Shown: positions 1 to 12,909, numbered from the stretch's first letter. The stretch is 64,000 nt of DNA from Siderastrea siderea (GCA_964030785.1 OZ034971.1:35506804-35570803), one strand, 5' to 3'. Numbers and translations: made by a program. Notes: generated by a model from the sequence alone, not told the origin.

Positions 1-2287
1 GAAGTTTATCGTTCTTATTTTTCAGAGCAAACTTACTACTGATAAAGTAAATCTAAATCAATTTAATATGCCTTAGGATGTTTTATTTTCACCGTAACAA
101 TAACAATGTTAATGTATTTAGAGCTATGTACACGGTCCCTGCAGCTTGATATTTAATGTATGCGCGTGTTTACCTAACGAGGGCAACTCCAACACCGTGC
201 CTGGTTTGGATGTAACTCAAAACAGGGCTTTCATACTCTGAAGCTGAAGTCTCTGTACTGAATGTGTTGAGGAAACAAAGAATCGTAAGCTCTATTCCTT
301 TCTGATTAGAAAGGTTAGCTCGAAAAAAGTAACGATTTTATAGAAAGCTTACAGGTAGAATTTACATGTTTTTCAGATAGAAATAAAAAAAAGACTCCTC
401 CGTGTCGTTTCGTAAAATTGCCAAAAGTATTTTGATCTCCTATTTACCATTATTTATCAGAAGGAAGTAAAACTAATTTTAGTTAACCCTCAGGCGTACA
501 AAACCGGGGGGGGGGGAGGATGCTAACCCTCACAAAAGATTTTTCTTGAATCTTGCCGGGACAATTTATCATTTCCACCTGCCGTTTTTAATAGCTCTAA
601 TCATATCCCCTAGACACATTTTGACACAAGTTTTGGTGAGAACCGGTTGCTATGGTTACCCCATAAGTAGCAGTTGGTTGAACCGTTTTTGAAGAAAAGT
701 AGCAAAGTGTTAAATTGTGTCATACTCTAATTATGTAGGATAAAAAATGTTCCCATTTATGCCGTTTTTTTAATGATTTCTAAGTTTGAGTAAAATCCAA
801 GATGGCGGTCATCTTAGCTTGGATGATGTCAAAGGACACCAGCTACGCTGCTACGCATAATATATACCTGATCTTGCAGAGCAGCACATCACAGGTTTTC
901 TACCAGAAATAAGATGTAAAGGATCTTGTCGCTTCACGAACTGTTTATTCTCTTGAATATACTCCGCTGCTTCAATTTACCAGTACAAGTACAAAAGGAA
1001 AAATCCGAGGTAGCTACTGCGATTGCGTCGCGAATCCGAATACTTTAAATTTGATCAGTTAAAATAAATACGGTACAGTACCTTAAATCCGACCTCTTAT
1101 AAATGCGGGATCCTTCATTTTGTGAATGAATTTTTTCAATGAATCCGGGCGCGAGTGGTGTCTACGGTCTTTTACGGCCTACAGGTCTTCTAGTCTTAAA
1201 TTCTGTTAGCAGATTTTTGTCGAGATAGAAACTTTAAGCGTGGGAAAAACTTTTACCCTTTCTTTGTCAGCCCATGTTCAAATCCTTAGTGGACGAAATA
1301 TGAGCGGAAATATTTTGCCTTTCCTGTTCAAATCGGAACAACTGTTTTCATATTTTAATTTACGATCGTTCTGTATATGAAGCCTATCTCCGGATTCATG
1401 GCTATATAGTTTAGTGTATGGTAGTCGAAATGCCCTGTAATGTAAACCCCAGCAATCCGAAAACTCAAGATGAAGAAAAACTAACACGACTCCAGATAGT
1501 TTTTCCTTTAGTGTAAACTTCGAAAACTAACTAAAATTGCAGCCAGGAATCATAAAGAAAAATGTAAAAAGTGGTTTGCCACTGGCTGAAAAGCGTCAAA
1601 AGTCAAACCTGTAACAATAATATCTATACAGTGCTAAATTATGCAGATATCCAAGAAGGGGAGTACAAGACGCTGCAAGTTAGCAGAGATCAGAAAAACA
1701 ATGTTAAAAAGCTAAAAGGTTGACAGAGCAACTAGTGAATTATCATGAAAGACTGTTCCTTCAGCGTGGTACACCCTCAGGGACTCTAACACATGAAATG
1801 ATCATTGACATTCCTAGTATTACACCTCTCTCTGCTAACTTGCAACGTCTCGCATTCCTCTTGTTACATGCAGTTTTTTCTTATCATCACTGATGAAGGT
1901 CGGAGATTCTCGATTAAAAAGTCTGTAATTTAAAAAGTTTGATTTGCCATTAGAGTGCTGTTAATGCTAGTGATAGGAGTAAACTCAGTACTTTACTGAT
2001 ACCTTATTTGGGAATTGCCCCTATCTAGACCAGTAAACCTTGCTATGAGTTTAACAAAGAAAAGAGAAATTTAGCACTTTCTTCTCAACACACCAAAGCC
2101 TGGTTCACACCTACGACGCAAACGTAAACAATGTTGTCACTTAACACAAGGAATACCATCGGTGCATGCACATTTGCGCCTGCCGGCATTTGGGCCGTTT
2201 TTGTTTCAAGAATGGAAACAAATTACGCTTCACTTTCTTCCGTTTGCTGGCTCTGCATTTGTATTGAAGTTTGCGTCGCACGCGGTA
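1..2287. other. Gene-poor spacer, partly paralogous to 10.2-11.2 kb
   Basis: I see no convincing coding region here. Positions 1-420 match 10200-11160 in order: a stretch around a TATGCRYGTGTTT-like stretch, then one around TTATAGAAAGCTTAC, followed by the CTCCTCC block. The second copy carries about 550 extra bases between the two blocks. A YY1-like AAGATGGCGG site lies near 796-806 and a G run at 508-518. Because the 10-11 kb copy leads into granulin gene 1, this may be the remains of another copy of that locus, but no granulin cysteine pattern is visible. Confidence 0.5.
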
Positions 2288-2294
2288 GTGACGC

Positions 2295-4098
2295 CACAGG
2301 ATGCCCAAGCATAATATTTGAATATTATTAACAATGGCGTTTCAAAATATAAGACTTTGTATGGGATTTCGAAGCGAACATTGTGAGCAATACATAACAG
2401 CGAACTAACTGAATAAAGTTCATGAAACATTACATGGTGTTGTTTGCTAACCTTACAACGCATTTTGAGCAAATTCAGGTCCATTTACTTTACAGTGTAT
2501 TAGTACATGTATAATACAATCGTGTGACAAGGAAGGTGTCATTTGGCCCGATTTAGCCACTTTCACCGCTCGACGCGTTTCGGAATTTGCTCGAATTTAC
2601 GCTCAAAAATATTTCGGGCTCCCATTCTGACTTAGCAACTTGATAAAAGGATGACATCCAAATGATTTCCTCATAACCAGTTGCACATTCCTCGTGTTCC
2701 CAAAGAATTAGCCACTGCACAAAATCATAATAGCATCTCAAAACAGGCCGCCATGGATCCGCGAGGATCACGATAGTCCCGTTTGACCACGGTCGACACT
2801 GAACACCAGTAAAATTAAGCCCCAATGGGGAGGGCTACGCTCGTTTTGGTCGTGTTGCAATTGTAGTAACTACGACCCAGTGCGGACACAAATTGTCGCT
2901 CCAAGGCAGTCTGGTTCGCGTGAGAATGGTTGAATCGCTGCGTGTTACAAGCGGATAGCAAAAATAAATCATTCTCATTTCTCAACTTATATCGATTTTC
3001 AGGGTGTATATTTTCTTGTTTTTGGAATAAGTAGGTTACCTGACCGGCTTCATGCAAATATAAAGATAGATATAGTATATACAATAACAACTTTAAAATA
3101 AAACACTTTCACGTGCGTGAGGATATGAATTGAAATTAATTTGCCGACTTCGGTTCGTAAAAATATATGTGATATATAAAAACTATCGACGATTTAAAAA
3201 AAAAATGAACACGTTTAATTCACGCAGAATACGTATTTAAAATTTACGCAGTAGACTGGCCTGTATTACAAACGTTTTATATATGAACGCAAATATGTTC
3301 AATTTACCACGCACGAATAGTAACATAAGAGGAAGGAGAAACACGGTTCACTTTCTTTTTTCTTGACTCGTTTTCATTTTCTAACGGCCAAGACCGTTTT
3401 AATTTCTTTCGATAACTTAATTTCCTCCATAAGATCACGGAGTCCCACGCAGCGATTCCACCTTTCTCGCGCGAACCAGACTGCGTTGGTGCGACAATTT
3501 TTGTCCGCACCGGGTCATAGTTACGATAATTGCAGCACGACCAAAACGAGCGTGGCCCTCCCCATTGAGGCTTAGTTTTACTGGTGTCCAGTGTCGACCA
3601 TGGTCAGACGGCACTATCGTGATTCTCACGGATCCATGGCGGTCTATTTTGAGATGCTATTATGATTTTGTGCAGTGGATAATTCTTTGGGAACACGAGG
3701 AATGTGCAACCAGTTATAAGGAAATCATTTAGATGTCAGCCTTTTATCAAGTCGCTAAGTCAAAATGGGTGCCCGAACTATATTCGTGCGTAAATTCGAG
3801 CAAATTCCGAAACGCGTCGAGCGGTGAAAGTGGTTAAATCGGGCCAAATGACTCCTTCCTTGTCATTGTATTATATATACATGTACTAATACACTATAAA
3901 TTTTAAAAATGGACCTAAAATTGCTCAAAATGCGTTGTAAGGATAGCAAACAACACCATGTAATGTTTCATGAACTTTATTCAGTTAGTTCGCTGTTATG
4001 TATTGCTCACAATGTTCGCTTCGAAATCCCATACAAAGTCTTATATTTTGAAACGCCATTGTTAATAATATTCAAATATTATGCTTGGGTATCCTGTG
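2295..4098. mobile_element. Foldback element 1, ~650 bp inverted arms
   Basis: The two ends are long inverted repeats: 2295-2945 and 3446-4098 are near-complementary, about 97% over the outer 200 bases by eye. Both ends begin CACAGGATRCCCAAGCATAA. The element is flanked by GTGACGC at 2288-2294 and 4099-4105, a 7 bp candidate target duplication. The ~500 bp loop (2946-3445) is AT-rich and has no recognisable gene. Short open frames in the arms mirror each other only because the arms are copies, so I do not call them genes. Long arms with a small non-coding loop describe a non-autonomous foldback transposon; the superfamily is unknown. Confidence 0.8.
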
Positions 4099-4209
4099 GT
4101 GACGCTAGTCTGGCCATGACACATTTTCTTCCACAGGTGTAGCTTCCAAGTGAAGCTTGTTCCATTGGGTTTGTTACCTACGTGTGTTGATTTGAGATCA
4201 AGGTTGACG

Positions 4210-6221
4210 CAAAGGTTATTTACGATACGTATCCCTTTTTCGTGTTGATATTTTACATCGTATGCTATCAGTTTTTCCAAGAGCGCAATTGAAATGACCT
4301 CCGACACCTCCTAATATGATATTTCAATTTTATTCAGTAACGAGGATGATATCAGATCAGAAAACCCGAAGTTGCTGTGTTATCACTGATTACTGTAAAA
4401 GTTAAGAGTGCTACGTTAAACATACATTTAGATACCAAAACAGGCACTGAAAATACGATTTAGCTTGGAATTTTGACTGTACAGGGCACATTCAACGAGC
4501 GTGCAATTTGGCATTGATTTGCACCTCTTGATGTTGGCTTCGCGGTCCTAACCGATAAGAATAGAGACTGGACGAAGTGAAACGTACATTTTAAGAATGT
4601 TTTGGGTTGTTTGTGTCTCATATATATGCTCCATCTGATTTCTCGTTTGCGAATTGAAGGAGAAGTAGTGCAGCACTCATTAGTCTCTAAAAATTCTTGA
4701 TTTTCTGGTCGGTGAATGGTTTTAAAGCGCTCAAGTGCAAAGTTATGTCGGTTTTTATTTCACTTGAAGCTGTAGTCTTTTTGATTCGGGATTCCGATTG
4801 GGGGGGGGGGGAAGGGAGGGAAATGGAGGGGTAATCAAAAAAGTATTACACCGGACAATTCTGCCTCGAGGTTCAAGCCTTCAAGCCAAGGTTCAAGCCA
4901 AAAAGTCTCTGCACTGCCAGGAGCTACTGAACAAGTTTAATTCTAGTGATCTGTGTAATATCAGATGCCAAGACATGAAGGAAACAGTTTTTAAGACAAT
5001 CCAGTTCGAAACGATGCCAATGTACATCGTGGTCTCTTTCAAATGAGAAATACTGAACGCAACTTACGAGGATCAAGGAAACTTGTTATCCCATACGTTA
5101 ACACAACCACTTGTGGTCTTCATTCCTTCAGATGCACTACTGCAAACATGTGGAACAAACTAACAGAGGACCTGAGGTCCCTAACGTCCTTGAATGAGTT
5201 CAAAACTAAAATATGCCAAATTTCTTTCGAACATCAATGCAATTGTTACCTATGTAAATAGTAGTTTAATGTACTGTATATAATATATGATTTTATTTTT
5301 ATTTTTATTATTAATACTATTTTTATTTATTTATTTATTTATTTTTTTTTTTCGTCTTTTCTTTCTCGGAGAAATTAGCTATATAGCTACCCTTTCACTC
5401 CGAGGTGAACTAAAGGTGATGTGATGTGAAGCCTTTGTCCTATTTGTCATTAAAATGTTACCCCTCATTCTATTACTGCAATCCTTCCTTCAGAGATTGG
5501 CCAAAAACATTACGTTAACATTTTACAGTCACGACCCCCTCCCCCTTTCGGGTGGAGCCTCTGCGTTTACCTAAGTATCCCTTCCTGCCCCCCTCTAGGC
5601 TTAGGCTGGTGCTCAAATCCTGTTTTCTCTCAAAATTGCCTGGAAGAATGCATTGCCACTATTCTTTGGATGCGGTGCTGTACCATACTTACTGTCAGTA
5701 GCTTGCTTTCTAAGGATTACAATTACTGATTGCATTTTGTGATCACCAGTCGTTTCGTTTCGCTGCTGACCATGGTTCTCGGGGTGAAATTTTTAGAAAG
5801 CACTGGGATGTACTGTTCGGTATTGGTTTGCAGTCAATTACTTAATAAACAATCTCTCGCGTTAGGCCCTCAAGGATTTTTCCCTCATGCTCCAAAGTTA
5901 TAACCACTTTTATGGCACAATGAAAAGCGCAACAAGAAAGTGTAGTTGTTAATAGCGTTTATGAGAATGGCCAAACCTAAGGCTTTCGTTTGCTTTCAGT
6001 AGCTCTTGTTTGAATGGTCATACAGTTATCCACAGATCAGTTTGCGCTAGTATATTCAAGATTGGACTTTGTAAGTGAAAGAGTTAAATATCAGAGAAAT
6101 AACACTAAATAAAACTAGTTGTGCGTACCGTAAAAGATCTATCACAGCGTATTGTTTCCAGTCAAGGAATGTCGAAAGAATGAAACGGAACCAGGTATCC
6201 AGTGAAGGACGGACGGAAAAA
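4210..6221. repeat. Oldest unit of the 1.7 kb tandem array
   Basis: This diverged copy aligns with the younger units downstream. 4210-4780 matches 6405-6830 and 8080-8600 (shared CTAACCRATAAGAATAGAGA-type block). 5440-6221 matches 7100-7740, including CTGGGATGTACTG and the TTCAAGATTGGAC block. The two halves are separated by a LINE tail at 4860-5440 that the younger units lack, so that LINE inserted after, or only into, this copy. No conserved reading frame is visible. Confidence 0.65.
4860..5440 (+). mobile_element. LINE (non-LTR retrotransposon) 3' tail fragment
   Basis: The frame 5043-5261 encodes the typical carboxyl-terminal tail of a LINE ORF2 protein. Visible motifs are a KLVIP stretch, then HSFRCTTANMWNKL, then LNEFKTKIC, matching the usual pattern of an SF motif, a WN-x-LP-like motif and a terminal FK motif seen downstream of the reverse transcriptase in many CR1/L2/RTE-like elements. 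After the stop comes an AT-rich 3' region with TTTA repeats and short GATGTGATGTGA-type tail repeats near 5410-5430. The reverse transcriptase and endonuclease are absent, as expected for 5' truncation. It cannot be active. Confidence 0.6.
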
Positions 6222-7916
6222 TAAATGTATGGATGTATGTATGTATGTATGGATGGATGGATGGATGGATGGATGGATGGATGGAGAAATGAGTTAAGTT
6301 GGTCCGAGGGCAAGAGCAATCGCAAGTGAGTCACTTCAGTTCTAACAAATGGGGCCACTGATAGCATTTCAGTTAACGTTTTGTGGTTGCCAGAAAGGGC
6401 TTTTACAATATCTATTCCTTTTTTTTGTGGTGATATTTCACATCCTATGTTATCAATGTTTCCAAGAGTGCAATTAAAACGACTTCCTTATACAATATTT
6501 CAGTTTTATTCAATACCAAGGCTGATATCAGATAAGAAACCCCGAACTTACTATGTTATTATTGATGCATTGCTGTAAGCGTAAACATCGCTAGGATGAA
6601 TTTAGATACGATGAAGTTACTGAGAAAATAAAATTTAGGTTTCAGAATCGTATGTACCGTGCGTGCAATTAGGCTTCTATTTGCACCTCTTGATGTTGGC
6701 TTGGCAATCCTAACCAATAAGAATAGAGATTCTGATGAGTCAAATGTGCATATTAAGAGCATTGTCGGTTGTTCTGTATCCAGTAAGCTGCATCTTAGCT
6801 CCCGAGTGCAGTTGAAGAAGACGCTGTGCATTTACTGATTAGACTGAAAGGTTAGACTCTTATAGACGCTTAGACGCTTATACTAGCTAGAACAACCGTT
6901 TGAACCCTTTTCTGATATACTTCAGGAAAAGCCAAAGCAGTTAATTTGCATTCTGCAAGCACGACAAGGGCATACCTTTTGGGCGAGGCCTCCTCGTAGA
7001 ACCAAGCTCTTCACCCCAACCCTCAGGGCTTGAACTATAGTTTAGTTCTCCATCATCAAGCTACTATCTCTCAACTCCAGGTTTTTTTTTAAGTCGTCAG
7101 AATGGACGTATTGCCATTATTCCTGTCATTCCTTAGGTACTGTGTTACAACCACACTTAGAGTAATTTTGTAAGGATTACTTTTGCTGGTTGCCTTTTAA
7201 TTATGAGTCGTTTCGCTGAACGTGGTTTGTTGTAAATACGTAGTAAATTTTCTTGCTTGTTCGTACAGTCAGCAAGTGCTGGGATGTACTGTGCGTTAGC
7301 TGGCCGGTAAATGGCTTTAAACTACTTAAGGATTTCATCCACAGGTTGCAAAGATAGAACCATTTTGTACAGCACAATGAACTGCGCAACGAAAAAGTGT
7401 AGTAGTTAATAGCTTTCAGGCAAATGGTCACACGTGAGCATTTCATCCACTGACTCTAAAGTGGGAATCAGTGTTCAAACAGCACCACATTAAGAAGGTT
7501 CGGCTCAGTAGCTCCACTGGTCACACATTCAGGGCCACAGATCAGTTTGTGCTTTTTTGCACGATTCAAGATTGGACGGTGCGAATGAAAGAGTAAAATA
7601 TCAGAGAACAAATTAAAACAACCCAGTCTCGGTACCATGGAGGATCTTATCGACACAGCACAATGATTCTTACGAAATGTCGAAAGGATATAAACGCAAA
7701 GACAAACCAACAAAGGACGAACAAGCAGACAAATGGATAGATAGATTGAATAATAAGTGCGAGAGCAAAAGTATTTCCAAGCACGTCATTTAGTTGTAAC
7801 AAATGAGGCCACAGTACAAAGAATAGACGCATTTTAAGTGTTTTTTGGAGTGCCCTCGAAATTAATTCTGCTGGTAAAAAACCGTTAATTTAAAGAAAAG
7901 TTTACTGACGCAAAAT
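6222..7916. repeat. Tandem unit B (~1.7 kb)
   Basis: The unit starts with a GTAT/GGAT microsatellite (about 6225-6285) and runs to the next GGAT tract. Its second half (6955-7914) is almost identical to 8685-9640 in the next unit, at an offset of about 1730 bases; the first half is more diverged. There are no credible genes: the short frames present occur only because the units are copies of each other. Confidence 0.85.
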
Positions 7917-9641
7917 GGGTGGATGGATGGATGGATGGATGGGTGGATGGGTGGATGGATGGATGGAGGAATGAGTTAAGCTGGCACGAGGGCAAGAGCA
8001 ATCGCAAGTGAGTCACTTCTAACAAATGAGGCCATTGATAGCATTTCAGGTGTTAACGTTTTGTGGTTGCCATAAAGAGCTTTTACAATATCTATCCCTT
8101 TTTATGCTGATATTTTACATCCTATGTTATCAATGTCTCCAATAGTGGAAATGAAAGCACCTCCTTAGCCAAAATTTCAATTTTATTCAATACCGAGGCT
8201 GATATCAGATCAGAAACCCCGAAATTTCTACGTTATTATTGATGCATTGCCGTAAACGTAAACATTGCTAACATGAGTTTAGATACGATAAAGTCACTGA
8301 GAAAATAAAATTTAGCTTGGAGTTGTGACTGTTCAGAGCCGTATGTACCTTGCGTGCAATTAGACCTCTATTTGCACCTCTTGATGTTGGCTTCGCAGTC
8401 CTAACCAATAAGAATAGAGATGCGGATGAGTGAAATGAGCATAAGAAGAGCATTTTTGGTTGTTTTGTATCCATCACGCTGCATCTTAGCTCCCAAGTGC
8501 AGTTGAAGAAGACGTCGTGCATTTACTGAGTAGACGGAAAGGTTAACGGAAAGGTTAGAATCTAGAAATTCTTGTTTTTTGGCGTATAAAAATGTTTATT
8601 GAAAGCGCTTATACTAGAACAACCGTTTGCACCCTTTTCATATATACTTCAAGGCAAGGCCAAAGCTGTTCATTTGCATTCTGCAAGCACGACAAGGGCA
8701 CACCTTTTGGGCGAAGCCTCCTAGTAGAACCAAGTTCGTCACCCCAACCCTCAGGGCTTGAACTATAGTTTAGTTCTCCATCATCAAGCTACTATCTCTC
8801 AACTCCATTTTTTTTTAAATCGTCAGAATGGACGTATTGCCATTATTCCTGTCATTCCTTAGGTACTGTGTTATACCACACTTAGAGTAATTTTGTAAGG
8901 ATTACTTTTGCTGGTTGCCTTTTAATTATGAGTCGTTTCGCTGAACGTGGTATGTTGTAAATACGTAGTAGATTTTCTTGCTTGTTCGTACAGTCAGCAA
9001 GTGCTGGGATGTACTGTGCGTTAGCTGGCCGGTAAATGGCTTTAAACTACTTAAGGATTTCATCCACAGGTTGCAAAGATAGAACCATTTTGTACAGCAC
9101 AATGAACTGCGCAACGAAAAAGTGTAGTAGTTGATAGCTTTCAGGCAAATGGTCACACGTGAGCATTTCATCCACTGACTCTAAAGTGGGAATCAGTGTT
9201 CAAACAGCACCACATTAAGAAGGTTTGGCTCAGTAGCTCTACTGGTCACACATTCATGGCCACAGCTCAGTTTGTGCTATTTTGCACGATTCAAGATTGG
9301 ACGGTGCGAATGAAAGAGTAAAATATCAGAGAACAAATTAAAACAACCCAGTCTCGGTACCATGGAAGATCTTAGCGACACAGCACAAGGATTCTTACGA
9401 AATGTCGAAAGGATATAAACGCAAAGACAAACCAACAAAGGACGAACAAGCAAACAAATGGATAGATAGATTGAATAATAAGTGCGAGAGCAAAAGTATT
9501 TCCAAGCACGTCATTTAGTTGTAACAAATGAGGCCACAGTACAAAGAATAGACGCATTTTAAGTGTTTTTTGGAGTGCCCTCGAAATTAATTCTGCTGGT
9601 AAAAAACCGTTAATTTAAAGAAAAGTTTACTGACGCAAAAT
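7917..9641. repeat. Tandem unit C (~1.73 kb)
   Basis: This copy of unit B begins at the GGAT tract 7915-7968 and ends at the next GGAT tract. Differences from unit B in the second half are a few scattered substitutions and single-base indels, implying recent duplication or gene conversion. It holds no recognisable gene. Confidence 0.85.
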
Positions 9642-9860
9642 GGGTGGATGGATGGATGGATGGATGGGTGGATGGGTGGATGGATGGATGGAGGAATGAG
9701 TTAAGTTGGCACGAGGGCAAGAGCAATCGCAAGTGAGTCACTTCTAACAAATGAGGCCATTGATAGCATTTCAGGTGTTAACGTTTTGTGGTTGCCATAA
9801 AGAGCTTTTACAATATCTATCCCTTTTTTGTGCTGATATTTTACATCCTATGTACAAACA
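9642..9860. repeat. Partial tandem unit D
   Basis: The third GGAT tract (9640-9692) is followed by ~170 bp matching the start of unit C (the TGAGTTAAG and GCAATCGCAAGTGAGTCAC block). The match then breaks at ~9855 and jumps to a sequence resembling the end of a unit (ATTCAAGTGTTTTTGGAATG). The unit therefore carries a large internal deletion. Confidence 0.7.
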
Positions 9861-12142
9861 ATCGACGCATTCAAGTGTTTTTGGAATGCCCTCGAACTGT
9901 TAGGCGCCTAACTCCAGTTTACATCAAAACCCCATGGCACGAAACAACTTTAGTTACATAGGAAACAGATCTACACCAGAACTGACAGAGCATATTTTAA
10001 CGAGTAGAGAGAGACACTAGTTTGCCATCTTTTTGGCGCTTTTAACCTAGCCGCCGAACATCATCGTTCTCATTTTCCTATCTACTTCACTTCCGCATTA
10101 GCTGATGTGTTCTGTGTTTTAATTAATTCTGCTGGTGGAAAACTGTTAATTTCAAGAAATCGTTTCTAGCGCGAAATTCTCTGCAGAAATTTACAGACCT
10201 AAACGTTAAAATAATCACCCTTATTTTACAGAGCGAACTACTTGCTGTTGATGAAGTGAAATCAATCCAGTGTGCCTTAGAGTGCTTTATATTGTACCAA
10301 TGTTGATTTGGATCATTTTGATTACATGCGTGTATGTATAGCTATGTACTCTGCCCCAACAGCTTGACATGTTATGCATATGTCTTTTTCGCCAAAGAAG
10401 ATAGCTTCTAGATTATGTTTGAGTTGTGAAAGATCATGACATAGGGCGCGCTTCACCTTTTAGTTGAACGTTCTTCGTATGTCGTAGTTAGTGAGTCCCT
10501 GCAGTTCCACATTATAGGGAATTAGTGGCACCAAAAACAAAAGGGGCTATTAAAGTTTGATTATACTCGCTTGCAAATAAAACGTAGTTCCGTTGGTTGT
10601 ACTACAGGGGATTGGGATTGGATCCCTCCCCCCCTCCCCATCCCCTTGTGCTGGGAAAGAAGTCCAGCTTAAAGAGCAGCTCAAAACTGAGAAAGGGTCA
10701 AAAGAGGGGAATTTTACTAACTGGAGATTGCACGCCAAGATCACACTGTTGAAGGTGTAAAGGCGTAAGAGAAAAAATACCGGTACCTTTGTCCTACAAA
10801 TTTAGGCGATGTTAGACAAATAAAAAAACAAAACATTAGACTACTTTCGAGTGTACATTGACCCAAGACTATTGCCCAACACCTAAAGTCACTAAAGCAC
10901 TGAGATAACAAATTAAAGCGAGTGATTTGAAATCTGAAATCCCATAGCCCAGTAACAACAGTAGAAATACGTAATCTTCAAATCGAAGTCTCTGAACTGC
11001 ATGTGCTGAGTACACATAGAATCGTGATCGAGCCTTACTTCTAAGTAATTAGAAAGGCTAAGGCGAAGAAAGTATTGATTTTATAGAAAGCTTACGAATT
11101 TAGAGAACATTTTTCTTTTCAGTTAGAAATTGAAATTGCTCCTCCTTGTTGTTTCGGTCACCCACAAAAAGTTCTACTCAGTCGGGGCAGTGATATAATC
11201 ACGCAAAGAAATGAAGGGCATTGTTATCAAGGGTGCCTAGGAGGAGAGGGGAGGGGGGCGGGTGGTGGTGTTCTTTAAGTGTACCCACATCCCTAAAACA
11301 CATTTTTTGCTGTCAGTAGTTGCAAGATATGATGCCATAAATACCCATGTTTTCCACCTTGTTTGGTGAACAAGGGTATAGAATGTCGAAAAAAGCAGTC
11401 TGGCATGGAAAATTTCAATTTCTGCCGTTTCGCGACTTTTTATTTCCCCTTTCATTTCTTGGCCGCTATTATTATTAGTAAAACATGTTCTTCCAACACG
11501 ATGTTGGACGAAAAATTGTTTGATCGTTTAGCCAGTTCTTCAGACATTGAGCACGGAGATATTTACCACGGCACGTGCATTTTGACACGACAACGACTGA
11601 GCTATCATTCCACTTGAGCAGTAATTACCATTTTTGCCTCACTGTAGCCTGCGTCGCAGACGTAATATAACACGGTAAAATTTTGTGTGCGACGCAGGCT
11701 ACACTGACTGTAAGAGTTTCAATAGTCATTTCTGCAAAATTCAGGGACCGTTGAAGTATTCCCACTGGAATTCTGTATACGGGCAAAGAATTCTCGAAAT
11801 CAAGCGATAACAATAGCTACTGCATGCAACAGTATTCATCAAATCAATCATGAACTGTTCAATTTAGTTTTTATACACTGCTGCCTTACTAGAAGTGGGG
11901 CCTTGGTGTGGTATCATACCACGTTCTATAGATTGAGATTATAAGGACGATTTTTTATGGGAATGAATAAGACGTTTTCTATTGCTTTTTCACGTATTCT
12001 TTCTGACATCCAGGCGCGCGCCGGCCGACTAATTTCCAGGTTTCAAAACTGAAAACTTAAGAGTAATAAATCAAATCTCACATTGTTTATTTTGTTTAAT
12101 GAACATCGCTTTTTTTCCAGTTTCTTTCCTCCTTCACTCAAG
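9861..12142. other. Upstream region of granulin gene 1
   Basis: No coding region is supported. 10200-11160 is paralogous to 1-420. The block near 9870-9960 (GCGCCTAACTCCAGTTTACATCAAAACC-like) also recurs upstream of granulin gene 2 (24850-24960) and at 15340-15420 and 61300-61400, so both granulin genes sit behind related upstream DNA. A probable 3' splice site (TTTTTTTCCAG) ends at 12120, 22 bases before the granulin ATG; granulin gene 2 has an AG at the equivalent place. This suggests a non-coding first exon further upstream. Confidence 0.45.
11645..11701. mobile_element. 57 bp TAGCCTG-ended miniature inverted-repeat element
   Basis: Perfect inverted ends TAGCCTGCGTCGCA / TGCGACGCAGGCTA enclose about 29 bp. 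CACTG directly flanks both sides (11640-11644 and 11702-11706). It is one of several elements in the window whose ends begin TAGCC or TAGAC. Confidence 0.65.
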
Positions 12143-12498
12143 ATGAAGTGTTATGTGGTGATCCTGATTACTCTGCTGGTGATGTCTCTTCCACGATGCC
12201 CTGGCAGTGGGCCTGGGAACGGGGGGGGTGGGGGTTGGAGCCGCCTATTGAAGGGATCCTGTTGAACCCTGCAAAGCATCCTAAGCTGTCATATCTCTTG
12301 GAAGAGAAAGTGATAGCAAAACGAACGGTTGTTTGCCCTGGTGGCATCTATGCGTGCCCAGGTGTTAACACATGCTGTCGACTTTCTTCAGGACAGTGGG
12401 GATGTTGTCCAGCTCCAAACGCGGTTTGCTGTAGTGATGGAATGCATTGCTGCCCAAATGGATACATCTGTTCCAGTGGCGGCCGTTGCGACAAATAA
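12143..12498 (+). CDS. Granulin-like secreted protein 1, frameshifted at a G run
   Basis: The start at 12143 opens with a signal peptide (MKCYVVILITLLVMS). The carboxyl end carries one complete granulin/epithelin domain with all 12 cysteines in canonical spacing: C-x6-C-x5-CC-x8-CC-x6-CC-x5-CC-x5-C-x5-C, ending at the stop at 12498. AATAAA follows immediately. The two parts lie in different frames. The switch falls at GGGGGGGG (12221-12228) or the GGGGG at 12230-12234; one extra G would join them. It is therefore a sequencing or assembly indel, a null allele, or a recent pseudogene. The intact paralogue at 25060 has the same signal-domain layout in one frame. Granulins are secreted, disulphide-stacked growth-factor-like or antimicrobial peptides; the role here is inferred only. 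Confidence 0.8.
12221..12234 (+). other. G-rich frameshift site in granulin gene 1
   Basis: Eight G, one T, then five G lie exactly between the signal-peptide frame and the granulin-domain frame. Homopolymer length error is the simplest explanation. Confidence 0.6.
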
Positions 12499-12909
12499 AG
12501 TAAAATAAAAACTGCAAACATGATCAGCAAATATAACTGTTAAATTTTCTTTACTCGTGGAGAAACTTTCTAGATTCATCTTCAGGGATCTAGTTTTCGT
12601 TAAAATTGTAAAAAAAAAAAAAAATCAAGTATTATTAAAATTGCAATATAGTCAGGCGATGCCAGAAGAATAAAAACTACTCTGCCGCGATCGATCGCGA
12701 TCAAACTGAACATTTTTATAAAGTTCTTTCAGTTTTTCGTGCTTAGACTAAAAGAAAGTAGATTTGCGAACCAGTGTCATTTTTTTTTTGAGTGGAAGCT
12801 GTAGTACGCACGTAATTAAAATTGCTGTTCGAACCAACTTATGTGTATTTTAGCTGCACTCATCCTGAATTAATTTCAGACACCTACAAGACAGAAGGTA
12901 CAGTCATCA

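Noticed and set aside
2098..2290. Miniature element with CTGGTTCACACCTACGACGC and GTTTGCGTCGCACGCGG ends
   Set aside because: The arms are too short and degraded here to set boundaries, and foldback element 1 interrupts the region.
2230..4142. Two mirrored open frames encoding nearly the same protein (2230-2484 minus, 3909-4142 plus)
   Set aside because: They are the same arm of foldback element 1 in opposite orientation, AT-rich, with no domain.
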